Positions 1 to 11,865 are shown, counted from the stretch's first letter. The stretch: DNA of 64,000 nucleotides from Tubulanus polymorphus (GCF_964204645.1 NC_134031.1:2587001-2651000); one strand, 5' to 3'. The notes: generated by a model from the letters alone, not told the origin. Numbers and translations: made by a program.

Positions 1-3000
1 AAATCTTCTCTACCACTCCCGTGCAGTTACAAGTTTCACAGCCATATTCATCTTTAACGCGCTCAAGAGGGCAGCTATTTCCACATTGTAGATCTGCGCA
101 TTTGTGTTCTTCTGCGTTACATTCGCATTTACTACATCCAAAACGATCGACGACATAACCACGAAGACATGCACGAATACATTGAAGAGCGGGGCATTCG
201 TGGTTCCCACTCGAGATTTTGCAAGCACACATTGGACAACCTGCGCTGTCAGTAGTGAAACCATAAGGGCATCTTTTGTTGCAGTCCTTTGTTGGTGGAC
301 AGTTACTACCAGGTGCTCTAAGGCACGAACATGTCTCACAGCCGTTTACGTCCAAATTTGAACCGTGCAAGCAAGGGCCATCTGGACAGTGAACTGTTGG
401 GCAAATGCACTCGCATGTTTTACAGCCCTCATTGTCAACCTGATTTCCTAATTCACACTTCTTTGTACATTCTGGTAATGTTGGACAACTCACGGACGTT
501 GCGTTTCGACAGAGGCATATTTCACATCCGTACATGTCAACCTGATAACCAGTACTACAGGATTTGTAGCATTTGTTGATTTTCGATGTATCACAGATGA
601 CCTCAGGTGGTTGCTGACATTCACACGTAGGACAACCTCGTTTGTCGTGTTTTGAGCCGTATTTGCACGGCTCCTTCTGGTAGCACCGATGGCTTGGACA
701 TGTTTCCATCTCACCTGAAAAAGAAAAAAAGGGAAAAAATAACATCATGCATGACATTGTTCACGTTTTCCATTAATTTTTCCACTTCAATCTTTTCCCA
801 GTGTTTTTAGCTAAGTAATCAGAATTTTTCACCTTTAACAATTGTTTGATTATTTTCTGTAAGTTCTGCTAGTTTGCTACTATTGTTGTTTTCTTGTGAA
901 AATATCGCATGCGATTCAACGTGAAGATGTGCTTTTGTAGACAAAGCATCGTTGTGTTTAGAACTCTTGGACTTTTTAGCGTTATGGTGCCGCCGTCTTC
1001 TTATTTTTCTTCGCCGTCTTCGGGGCCGTTTTCTAGGTCTTCGATGGTAGCTTCGGCGGCGATGTCGCTTTTGTTTTGTATGACGACCATCGTTTTTCTT
1101 GCTAAGTTTGTTTTTGTTATTGTGGAGGTTAGCGTTAGTACTGTTTGAAATATTGATAGCAATTTCTGAAAAATGGATTTTCAAAACGTGTGAAATAAAA
1201 TTCCTTTCTAAAGACTTCTAGAGTTTCTTTGAGTATTTTTCATATTACCGTGGATTCAATGGTTTTGCCAAAATATCAGATAATTTATCAATAAGAAAAG
1301 GTAGATATGGCATATGTGATGTATTTTCATGAAAAACAGTACTTTTTTGAAAAAGCTTATTTACCGCTTTGCTCGATACATGCACAAACTGGGCAACCGA
1401 ATTCGCTGCGAAACCCACTATCACATCCCAAGTCACAATCCTGAATCGATGGACACGTTCTGTGGCATCCTGATTGATGTTTTTGTTTTTAAGAAAAAGA
1501 TAAGTACTGGCTATCAAAATTACAACGTTTCTGATCATCCAGAATAAACATTTATGGCTTGTGGTCATATGTACGTAGGTTTTAAGTTTGGCTTTTCGTA
1601 TAACTTGTTGGAATGTGCGGAATGAATGTTTGTGATTAGTACATACCTTCGTTTAGTCCGTAATCGGGCATTAGACAAGTGCAGGTCATGCAGCCGGTGA
1701 ATGCGGAGAATGCAAAACCAAGCGGGCAGTAATTCGGACAACGATACCGGCATTCATCATCTAATGTAAATATGTCATGCAGGTCATAACTACATGCGGT
1801 TAACAAGCTAAACAATTACATCAAACCTTGGAATATATAAAACGATTGATGGTCCATTGTCAAACTAAACTACATGAACTGGTATTGGATTAATGTTGCG
1901 TCTATCATGAACAAGCCCCACTCACTCTGCCTCTCTACTCCTTCAAACTCGATACCGATTAAGTCGATAAAACGCTTGCCTAGGTTAATGTTTTCTGTTC
2001 ATTGGCATTCCTCGGCCTTTTTTAGTCTAGATCCGAAAAAGTTTGATGGAATGCTACCCTGTCAGTTTTCTGACAAGGTAGTAAAAAAGCACTATCACTA
2101 TTCAATCTTGTCCTAAAGTCGTGGGCTACATTTTATATATCGGAAATGGTCTACTTTGAGTAAAAGGAATCCAGATGATGACAGAAGAAAGGTGAAATCC
2201 AGAGGAAATGAAAATAAGATTAAGACGTCAGTTTCCCGAGTGTGTGCATGAGTTTATTGAAGTGCACGGGGTGCATGCAGTACATTAGAATCAATAACAC
2301 AAGGCATTGATAAGGATAGAAAGGTTTCATATCATACAATAAATAATCGTCTTTAAAGTAAAAACAAGTTCATTTAATCACAGTTATATCACAACAGATA
2401 CGATATCTTTAAAAGTATCAAATCACATGCCAACTGAAGAAGTGACAGTCCTACTTCAGAATTGTCGTCTGCCAAAGTTCACCATGCAAACTCATGCGTT
2501 TCGATTATAAACTGTTAAGTAATTACCGTTGGTCTGTCTTGCTATTCCTGGCCAATTACATTCACAGATAGCGCAACCTCGCTCGTCCAGTCGGTTTCCG
2601 TAAGGGCAGTACATATAACACACCGGACCACATGGTTTACCTGAATAACGATGATATTTCATTTGATTGCAATAAATAGAGGGGTAACGTCCCGAGAATT
2701 GTGCAATCCGTACTAACCGTCGCTGCCAATGATTGGCGGAGAGAATTGCGCTAATTCTTTTGGCTGCAAAATGAAGAAATTCAAATAATGCCCTAGCCAA
2801 ATAAAGGGTTTAAACATTCAGAAATTAACTTTGATATATTTCTTTACGTTTACTTAGTAAAATTCACAAATGAAATAGATGCGAATGATAAGATTTCCTA
2901 ATATTGTTTATTAGTTTGTTTTATTAAGTATGGAATAAGTTAAGTTACCGTTCGTTTTTTCCTTTTGGAGTTGATTACGCTCAGACAGCTGCGATCGTGT

Positions 3001-5782
3001 GGAATGTCCACCAATTCCGTAGGATTCACGCAGTAATCGCCAGTCATTTTAGCCTTCATCTCGTTCATCTTGGTCGCGTCGATTGTTTTGTCTCGGCACA
3101 TGAGAACGACAAGTTCACCTCCTCGGGCACAAACACCCGCACTTATACTCGAATAACACTCGTAAGTGATAATGCAATCAAAATCCGCATACACTATCTT
3201 TAAATCGCCTGAAATTACGAAAAGAAAAAAGTTTTAAAAAGTATAAATTGGCCTAATCATATAAATCTTCCTCAAAGCTATGTTGTTAAGCAATGCAATT
3301 GTAATTTGGTTGAATATGCATTCCAATCTGTGCTGAATGAAAAGTCCCACACCAAAATCTACGAATAACAGTTTTCATTCAACCAGCAGCTGTTGGCTAA
3401 AAGCCACCATCAAGGGAAATGTTCATCGCTAGTTTTCCAGATCCAGATTTCCTGCGCAAAAACTCACCTCGAGTTGGAGTGCCACGCATAACGACAGTCA
3501 TGTGACCTGGAGCGTCACCTACCGGGTTCAAGTGTAATGACAGGGGTCCCAAACACTTCCCTTTCCTGAAACGATACAAGTCATTTCTCGATACTCATAA
3601 CTTTGAAAACTAACCTTCTTTTAATCATTTGGTTAACAATGAGTGACAATAGCGGGTTCGAGTCCTGCTGCCTGCTTACAGCGTACGGACAAGAACGTTG
3701 TCATAGATGACGTTAGGGGAGGTGTCTCATTCTATGACACCGTCTCCTCGTGAAGTTAGTCTTGGAAAACCAACATCCGAACCTCGTAAAGCAAGATATT
3801 TAAACAAATATATATATTTTGTAAACGAATACTTTGAATATGTAATACCTGATGAAGCTGTAAGAAACTTGAATGGAGCCATCGCGACGCATTGCCAGAT
3901 TTGATACACTGGCATCCCATGTAAGTCCACGCCACAGACCGTGAGTTCGACTAATCACGTACCAAGTTCCCATAAGCTGAAAGATATATATATAAATATG
4001 GCTATGATAGTTAAACACTTCGATTTGAATTCCCACCATACTGAAAATATTGCTCTGGATACGAGAACGATATCAAAACTAATACGAATTCATTATTAGA
4101 AATATGATTTATGGCCCCCGTGTGCCGCAATAGGTGGCAGGGTTCATAGCAAGTTGAGTTCATTTTTTTGCAGAAGACGCTTAAGCTCGGAACGCGAGGT
4201 TCAGATAAAAGTAACGCTCTTTTTACGCTCTTCATCCGCGCGATTATTGAGATGTACAGGTGGTTCGAGGTATTCTGACGTCATCATTGTGCGAACACCG
4301 CAAGCAGCTGGAAACGAGCCCCGACTTCACGCAAAAGCTAGAGCTAATAAACGTACCGTACCCACAATTATTAGATTACCTAGCGAAAGGAGATTCGTGG
4401 TGAAAATCGTACCCTGCGATGGCCACAAAAACAGACACTTTGTGGCAAATAGAAAACTATTTTCATTGGAATTAGATCTTTTTATTGTATCGCAGTATAT
4501 TCGAAAAGAGGACCCCCCCTTCCACCTCCAAATTCTCTGGTATACAAATTGCTTAAAACGAAAATGAATTTATACACTATATTCTCTATTTGTGAAAAAG
4601 AGAGAATAATACAGAATCTAATCATACAGTGATTATCTCAGTTCTGTAGGGTATCAATCAATATCAGTGTCATTCACTAAAAAGGCTAGTCATCCGATAA
4701 ATGCCTATCTTCAGGTCGTCCTCACACCACAGTTCATATTGCCGGTCAATCGATAAGTTTTGTTCAGCCATTTCGTAAAAGGTCGAGTGAAATGACCGGA
4801 TACAAAAGGCCTAGGGTTGATAAGCCAGCCAGAAACACCCCCGCAATATTAGCCCCCCATTGTTGAATCTTGGAGTAATCCGAATGATTGACGACGAATA
4901 TATGAAGATTGAATATATGAAGCAAATCAACAATGATATTCATATTATCTTATTGTTTGCAGTTGCGCGAGCGTCGGATGGGTTCAAGTTTGGCGAAGTT
5001 CGTTATCCATTCTGGTAAAAATTGAAAAATCGGTGATTTCATTCATGTGAGAAAATACTGTTAAAACATACTCCAATATATTCAATACAAATATTATGCA
5101 CCAATATTGATACCTTTATCATCATAATGTCGAACTATAAGCTATTAATGATGATGACTCCTTCATTGAGAAAATTGATTGCAACATTGATTGCAATGTA
5201 AGTAAATATGTAGTTATTCCTGACCTGAAAGTTTATAGTTTCTGCGGGAGTTTGGAGTGACGTAATGAGCCTAATAGCATAGCAGCGTGGTATTTACTGT
5301 TTTGGGGCTCAAACGTGACTTACTGGTCACGTATCCCGACGTTCGAACAATGGTAAATCATGACCAAATTCCCTTTTAACTCAATTCGCTATTATTTTTA
5401 AAAATGAAAAACTCATTCCAGTATCTATTAGATCATCATAATATGAGATCAAGAACTTATCATTTTGACCATCGCTTCATTCAAATTCCTGATTTCTTAG
5501 AATACCTTTTTCAAATTGACCAATGCGAAGAGGTACTAATTTCGGATATAATAAGTTGAGCCAAATTTTATCATTGGACAGAAAATCTTTTCTGAAATGT
5601 TTTTGTAAGATTCGATTAGGAAATAAAGTAATACAAACCGATTCCGTGTTGATTTCACGTTGCGGAACAACATCTCTCGGTGGACAGTCGGTAGATCTCT
5701 TGTGTAACGGATGCGCCCGAATCACCGATTCGCTGATAAGTCCAACGAAAACAAACATAAAAACATATCTAATAGTAGCCAT
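1..5782 (-). CDS. Secreted lipocalin-antistasin chimera (partial, runs off left edge)
   Basis: Ten coding exons on the minus strand with matching phases: 5639-5782, 3849-3976, 3468-3565, 2949-3208, 2718-2763, 2527-2640, 1647-1760, 1365-1469, 833-1165 and <1-714; about 685 residues are visible. Residues 1-23 are a signal peptide (start MATIRYVFMF), followed by a dibasic HKR. Residues 33-200 read as a lipocalin: GTWYVIS at 51-57 (the GxW motif), VYADFDC at 129-135 (TDY-like motif) and MCRD at 160-163 (the third-motif Arg), then a short helix-like stretch and late cysteines. KRKKR near 205 could be a processing site. A 46-base linker exon leads into antistasin-like repeats with the spacing C-x-C and GCxxCxC endings: three in single-repeat exons, then an Arg/His/Lys-rich exon (residues 337-447), then seven repeats in the terminal exon. 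Lipocalins bind small hydrophobic ligands; antistasins are serine-protease inhibitors. The combined role is unknown. All antistasin exons are phase 1-1, as in shuffled modules. Confidence 0.85.
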
Positions 5783-5828
5783 ATCGCTCGTGGTGACGAG
5801 CACCGCCCGGCTCAGTCGCGTTTCAATC

Positions 5829-5836
5829 CTATATAG
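5829..5836 (-). promoter_or_regulatory. TATA box of the lipocalin-antistasin gene
   Basis: The minus strand reads CTATATAG about 50 bases upstream of the chosen ATG at 5782. This implies a transcription start near 5800 and a very short 5' leader. It supports exon 5639-5782 as the first exon rather than the longer upstream ATG in the same frame, which lies above the TATA box. Confidence 0.5.
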
Positions 5837-5839
5837 ACA

Positions 5840-8800
5840 AGACCAATACGTGAATCGATATAGCCAGCAGCTACAAGTCCAGTTAGCCGTATGATTCGTG
5901 GCTTTGTTTCGAAATAACAAGATGACACCCGAACGACGAGTTCATTACATTCGCGCCGATTAGTTTTGACCTACGAACCGAGGTGGTTACTGTTATCAAA
6001 CGAGCAGCGAATTTCACCACTAGAACTAATCACGCCAAAACTATAAGCACTCTGCGCGTTTAGATATTCTCAATCCGAATTCTCCACTTAGAAATATGCA
6101 ATGTTTTTGCCGATTCAATAAATTCCTGTGAACTTCTGCGCGCGTTGAACTACTTCTGGAAACGACGACTCAAAACAAGCGGTCGTTCTCGGATCTGCTG
6201 CATTATTGTTTGTGGTTCGTTGCACCAGGATGCATTTCGTACACAAACGAATAGCTAATCACCTTCTCCTTGAATTCTTGGAACCTCGATGAAATTGATC
6301 AGGCATTTTCCCAGGTGTGCATGAGTTTTACCTGTGTTTATCAGTACACATGCTAGAGTACAAATTAGACGCGCAGATTGCCGTAATGCGCTCGATCTCA
6401 CGGCTCAATTCTATATATCTTAATTAAATTTCAAAGTCAGTGGTTCTGTAAATACTAAGATAACAGAACGAACATAGAAAGAAAGTAGTATTAGGCAGAG
6501 GTATGAAATAGTATATAGAATGCAATAAACTGTTAAAATGTTGGTTCGGTCCTAAAAGAATGAGAATTTTTTTCGGAATTGGGGAAAGAATGTGTGCGAA
6601 CAATATCCAAATATGTGCAAGGCAAATGTGATATTTAAATCTTACAAGGAATGGTAAGAAATTTCACTAAAAAGTAACTACCCGGTACAAGTAAGGACTT
6701 CAGAGAAAATGCAGGATGTTAAATTCAAGTAGACGTTTTCATTGTGATAACTTTTTACAATGAGAACATCATGCAAGGACACTGATTTAGCATGATAAAT
6801 ATCTTAGGCAGAGAACTCTAGGCTATCGGCGAAAGGTCTAACAAGGCTACAACGCTGTTATATACTACTATCATTATAAATAACAGATTAAAGCACACCC
6901 ATATATGACAGAAATTGGTGGTAAAAATTAACAAAAGATTGACAATAATGATGTATATTTATCATGATGAATAGATTTAAAGCATCATCTACTGTATTTC
7001 ATTTCGGTCCCGGTTCATTTAAACAATCTTCCAACCAACCTGAACCGGAAAGCAACTGATTGGCGCGAGATTTTGGAAATAATTATAATACAAGGTTGTA
7101 GATCAACATTTACATTTTTGGTCGTTTTCCACGAGTAAATATTCCAGAAGTTTAAGTTTTCTCGTTAGTAAGTAGTATGTCTTACAGTCGTCCGTTTGCA
7201 GTCCGCCAGTCGAGCACGTGAATAATCGGCGTACGCGTCCTTCCAGCAATTCCCAACAAATTAACACGTCAATTAAGACAGATTACGTTTGAATCAGAAT
7301 CATCAACGTACGCGATAATTGGTCCATTAAGTGGTTTATGACAACATGAATTATACAGTTTACAGTTTATTTGACAAACTCAAGGTCTACAAATTAGACA
7401 ATATGAGTGAAAAATAGAACATTATTACAAAATAACATAGCGGCGAATGCCGTGTTTACACAAATATTTTAGCAATTTTACTTATAAAGATACATAAATT
7501 ATAAAGTGTTCTGATGTTCTTTGTCTGCATAAGGGAGGAGAATTTATACTGGTTTGGATAAATTGAAAATTTTCTGTCAATGTACTTGGTCTTAAAACAT
7601 CAAGGGTTGGACAACAATATATGTCTTCAGGTATCCGCCATACAGTATTATTATGTGTACTTTTGTTGGTATCATAAAAAATGTACTTTTTGATCTAATA
7701 AACTAATAATAATTTTTATACTAATAACAACCTTTGAATTCTATTCATCTCCGACTGATCGATTACAAAATTGCGCGAACTGATAATTGGATAATATCGA
7801 GTCCCCGTTGATAGAAATGAATAATGAATCAACGCAATAAGCAATAAGTTTTATGCGCACTCCGGATTTGTTGGTTGTAAGAGCTGGCCAATTTTTATAT
7901 GCAATACATATATTGTATATTCATTATAGCAATAATTTGAAGCTATTAAGAGAATAATTTTCTTTGCAATGTATGAAAAACATAAAGCTCAAAGTTTTGG
8001 AATTTTGACTAAACCCCGTCATCAGAGGAACCGAAAATGATTTGGTGAAACTGTCAGAAACAAGATGGTCCAATCATCAATTGTGGGTTATTACTTATGG
8101 ATAGTGTACTAAAGTTTCACTTGAAAATGATAAGCAAATAGTGATAAGATATTGCCATTATATATACGAAATGATTGCATAAACATCATTATATATCATA
8201 TAGGCCTACGTGTAGTTTGGACGAATTCCATATTTTTCAATCGAACGCTTTATTTTTACATACCTATTATGGTTATGCACTTTAATTTTCTATATCCATA
8301 ATTTTTTGCACAGGAAATTCAATTTTGTAATATAGCACAAAGGCGTTGAAGGATAAACACTACAATTCGATGCATTATTATTAGAAATCATCTCACAGGG
8401 GGGCAGGTTGCAACACGGTAGATATCGTCACTATTCAGCCTACGAGCAATTATCTTAACTGTTAAGATAATTGCTCTTAAGATAATTGCTCGTAAATTCA
8501 ACCTTGGAGTTATCATCTAACAAAATTTATAATTCAATCAACAGATCAGAGCCGTGCAATAACATACACTGATTTGCACATTAAACAGCAGTCAAGAGAT
8601 CTAAACAAAATAATGAAATACGCGTTAGATGAAAAACTTTATTCCTGAAATAAAAAAGATTATTTATAAGTTTACAAAATACCAATTGAATCCATCCTCA
8701 CGGCAGAAAATATTCAGAAATTCAACAGAACACTAAATTTTATAAGATCTTTCATAACACCTTTCCATTTCAATACTCTTTACGTAAGATATCGAAAACG

Positions 8801-8935
8801 CGATATGACGCGCATGAGATCATGCGTCATAGGATTCTTTCGAGAACAGTCTGATGTACTTTAGAATGCGGATATATAATCGATATCTATCTGACATATA
8901 TATCCCGATTAGTCATTCAAATTCACCCTTTATCT
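5840..8935. other. Intergenic spacer between two divergent genes
   Basis: AT-rich spacer between the divergently transcribed lipocalin-antistasin and metallothionein genes. No convincing exon or RNA gene was seen on either strand. It contains one perfect fold-back sequence (8441-8494) and ordinary low-complexity A/T runs. Confidence 0.5.
8441..8494. repeat. Nested inverted repeat
   Basis: An 18-base arm at 8441-8458 is repeated exactly in inverse at 8477-8494. A second, overlapping inverse copy (16 bases) sits at 8461-8476, so the left arm could pair with either right arm. It lies about 800 bases upstream of the metallothionein start. Function unknown; it could be a small fold-back element or a cruciform-forming site. 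Confidence 0.7.
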
Positions 8936-8939
8936 CTTT

Positions 8940-8946
8940 TGCACAC
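8940..8946 (+). promoter_or_regulatory. Metal response element core (distal)
   Basis: TGCACAC matches the MTF-1 binding core TGCRCNC, about 300 bases upstream of the metallothionein ATG. It is followed by G, giving TGCACACG exactly as at the proximal site. A 7-base match can be chance, but two copies with the same flank ahead of a metallothionein are meaningful. Confidence 0.55.
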
Positions 8947-9110
8947 GTACGTAGTTCTGTCGCGTGATAACCTGTTTCACATTTTTGCGCTGAGTGAAAG
9001 TAATCGGTTTCACATTGCGCGAACTTTATTAAGTATAGCGTTAGGGTGATTCACATTTTCGTGAAGTTGTGCCAAAAACCGCTTCACGTTGCAACGGGAA
9101 GCATTGTTAT

Positions 9111-9117
9111 TGCACAC
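9111..9117 (+). promoter_or_regulatory. Metal response element core (proximal)
   Basis: A second TGCACAC core, about 130 bases upstream of the metallothionein ATG and about 25 bases ahead of a TATA-like sequence. This is the usual position for an MTF-1 site that drives metal induction. Confidence 0.6.
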
Positions 9118-9136
9118 GAACCTACTTCGATAACCG

Positions 9137-9145
9137 AATAAATAG
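9137..9145 (+). promoter_or_regulatory. TATA-like box of the metallothionein gene
   Basis: AATAAATAG lies about 95 bases upstream of the ATG and just downstream of the proximal metal response element. It implies a start site near 9165-9175 and a 5' leader of roughly 70 bases. The match to the TATA consensus is imperfect. Confidence 0.4.
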
Positions 9146-9239
9146 GGCCGCTTCGAACGTAACAGATCATTGTGAATGAGGTTACTACGAGTTTCCAGTA
9201 AATATCATACGATTTCATACTTGAAAACAACAGAAAGAA

Positions 9240-11682
9240 ATGGCATCAACTAAGACAGGTAATAGACTTGAATATTCAATTCGGTTGAATCTAACTGTAA
9301 CATTATTCTCAGTTCTGGTAGGCCTACCAGGAAGTTAGCACATATACTGTGGTAGATTAATTGTTTGAACATTTCTTGTAGAAACGCTCCTCTGTAAATG
9401 CGGAGACAAGTGTCAATGTTGCGACGGATGTAAGGGTGGAAAATGTGGCTGCGGTGATGATTGTAAATGTTGTGACAGATGTAAAGATAGCAGTAAATGT
9501 TGCTGCGACGAAGGATGCAAGGGCTGCGTTGATGGATGTAAATGTTGCGACGGCTGCAAAGGAGGAAAATGTGGTTGCGGAGACGATTGTAAATGTTGCT
9601 GCGGTTGCTGCAAATCCGAAGGTAAATAAATATTTCTTTTATGTAAATTCATTTTTCATTACAATGAACGTAGACTTCATTCGTTTGAATATTATCCGAA
9701 AATGGAATCATAGGTTTAGAAATACCAGGGAGACATTTTGCTTTGGAAAATGATTTCCATCAATTCTATATATGCATTAGTGGTGTATAACATTTTTTTT
9801 TCGAAGGTGCCGCAGCAAAATCGTCCTGCAAGTGCGGAGACAAGTGTCAATGTTGCGACGGATGTAAGGGTGGAAAATGTGGCTGCGGTGACGATTGCAA
9901 ATGTTGTGACAGATGTAAAGATAGCAGTAAATGTTGCTGCGACGAAGGATGCAAGGGCTGCGTTGATGGATGTAAATGTTGCGACGGCTGCAAAGGAGGA
10001 AAATGTGGTTGCGGAGACGATTGTAAATGCTGTTGCGGTTGCTGCAAATCCGAAGGTAAATTTCTTCTATTTTTTGAATATACATTTTTTAATTTTGGAT
10101 TTAATGAACGTTGACTACATCCGTATTCGTTTGAATGTCATTCGAGGTAAACTGAATAATATGTGTTGTATTTTTTCAGGTGCCACCGCAAAAACGGCCT
10201 GTAAATGCGGAGACAAGTGTCAATGTTGCGACGGTTGTAAGGGTGGAAAATGTGGCTGCGGTGATGATTGTAAATGCTGTGATAGATGTAAAGTAGATGG
10301 CAGTAAATGTTGCTGCGACGAAGGATGCAAGGGCTGCGTTGATGGATGTAAATGTTGCGACGGCTGCAAAGGAGGAAAATGTGGTTGCGGAGACGATTGC
10401 AAATGCTGTTGTGGTTGCTGCAAATCCGAAGGTAGAATTTGCTTTACTCGAACTTATGTTGTTTTTTTTAAATTAACTTTCGCTCAATTCAGTTCAATGT
10501 ATATTCAATATATGAGAATCAGTTTTCAAAATGACTTTGGGTATGAATAACTAAACCAACAAACTTTTTTCTCCCGATTAAGTTTGGTCTTAAACACATA
10601 AAACATACTCTTATAATGAGACATACTGAATAATACATTTTGTTTTGTTTTTCAGGTGCCGCAGCAAAATCGTCCTGCAAGTGCGGAGACAAGTGTCAAT
10701 GTTGCGACGGATGTAAGGGTGGAAAATGTGGCTGCGGTGATGATTGTAAATGTTGTGACAGATGTAAAGTAGATGGCAGTAAATGTTGCTGCGACGAAGG
10801 ATGCAAGGGCTGCGTTGATGGATGTAAATGTTGCGACGGCTGCAAAGGAGGAAAATGTGATTGCGGAGACGATTGTAAATGCTGTTGTGGTTGCTGCAAA
10901 TCCGAAGGTAAATTTCTTCTATTTTTTAAATATACATTTTTTTCATTTTGGATTTAAAGAACGTTGACTACATCTGTATTCGTTTGAATGTCATTCGAGG
11001 TAAACTGAATAATATGTGTTGTGTTTTTTCAGGTGCCACCGCAAAAACGGCCTGTAAATGCGGAGACAAGTGTCAATGTTGCGACGGATGTAAGGGTGGA
11101 AAATGTGGCTGCGGTGATGATTGTAAATGCTGTGACAGATGCAAAGATAGCAGTAAATGTTGCTGCGACGAAGGATGCAAGGGCTGCGTTGATGGATGTA
11201 AATGTTGCGACGGCTGCAAAGGAGGGAAATGTGGTTGCGGAGACTATTGCAAATGCTGTTGTGGTTGCTGCAAATCCGAAGGTAGAGTTTGCTTTACTCG
11301 AACTTATGTTTTTTTTTTTTTAAATTAACTTTCGCTCAATTCATTTCAATGTATATTCAATATACGAGAATCAGTTTTCAAAATGACTTTGTATCAATTA
11401 CTAATCCAACAAACTTTTTTCTCCCGATTAAGTTTGGTCTTAAACACATAAAACATACTCTTATAATGAGACATACTGAATAATACATTTTGTTTTTGTT
11501 TTTCAGGTGCCGCAGCAAAATCATCCTGCAAGTGCGGAGACAAGTGTCAATGTTGCGACGGATGTAAGGGTGGAAAATGTGGCTGCGGTGAGGATTGTAA
11601 ATGCTGTGACAGATGTAAAGGAGATGGCAGTAAATGTTGCTGTACTGACGGAAGCAAAGGCTGTGGCAGCAAGTGTTGCTGA
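9240..11682 (+). CDS. Giant multidomain metallothionein
   Basis: Seven exons with matching phases: 9240-9258, 9382-9621, 9807-10055, 10180-10431, 10656-10907, 11033-11281 and 11507-11682. The product is 478 residues with 163 cysteines (34%). Exon 1 gives the lead MASTKTE. Exons 2-6 each encode about 80-83 residues with 29 cysteines, and within each the core CDGCKGGKCGCGDDCKCC occurs twice (one G-to-D change in exon 5, D-to-Y in exon 6). Exon 7 is a shortened repeat with 18 cysteines ending SKCC and a stop. There are no aromatic residues apart from one Tyr, as expected of metallothioneins. Such proteins bind Zn, Cd or Cu in thiolate clusters and buffer or detoxify metals; here several dozen ions per chain are possible (inference from Cys count). 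All repeat exons are phase 1-1, so skipping or copy-number change keeps the frame. Typical metallothioneins have 60-110 residues; multidomain forms are known in some gastropods. Confidence 0.92.
9807..11506 (+). repeat. Tandem duplication of a two-exon/two-intron block within the metallothionein gene
   Basis: The block 9807-10655 (exon 3, short intron, exon 4, longer intron) is repeated as 10656-11506 (exon 5, short intron, exon 6, longer intron). The periods are 849 and 851 bases. The introns match as well as the exons: both short introns begin TAAATTTCTTC and both longer ones share a run of about 220 bases, so the duplication is recent or homogenised by gene conversion. The intron after exon 2 is a more diverged relative of the short intron. 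Confidence 0.9.
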
Positions 11683-11859
11683 CTAACCGATGAACCGCTT
11701 CGAAAAAACAAATCAAAGCTTTAATATTCTCTGCAAAAATTCCGTTTACACGATATCATACTGATCAATGTTATAAACCCGCTTTTGGAATTAAGAATAA
11801 TTGCAAATTTGTACTGTATATTTGATACTATTCTATTCATGTTTGTAGCGAAAATGCCA

Positions 11860-11865
11860 AATAAA
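11860..11865 (+). terminator. Polyadenylation signal of the metallothionein gene
   Basis: AATAAA lies 178 bases past the stop codon, followed by a T/G-containing stretch. No earlier AATAAA was seen after the stop. Confidence 0.6.

Noticed and set aside
3640-3670. tRNA-like GCGGGTTCGAGTCCTGC (also GGATTCGAAC words near 34170 and 59690)
   Set aside because: Only a T-arm/B-box-like word is present; no acceptor stem, D-arm or anticodon arm could be folded around it.
4154-4567. 137-residue open frame on the plus strand
   Set aside because: It lies in the first intron of the minus-strand lipocalin gene, with no family signature, no splice context and composition like non-coding sequence.
9413-10899. 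Antisense and shifted open frames across the metallothionein exons (Gln/His/Pro-rich or Val/Ala/Asn-rich)
   Set aside because: They arise because Cys, Lys and Gly codons create few stops in other frames; they cross real splice sites and repeat with the exons.
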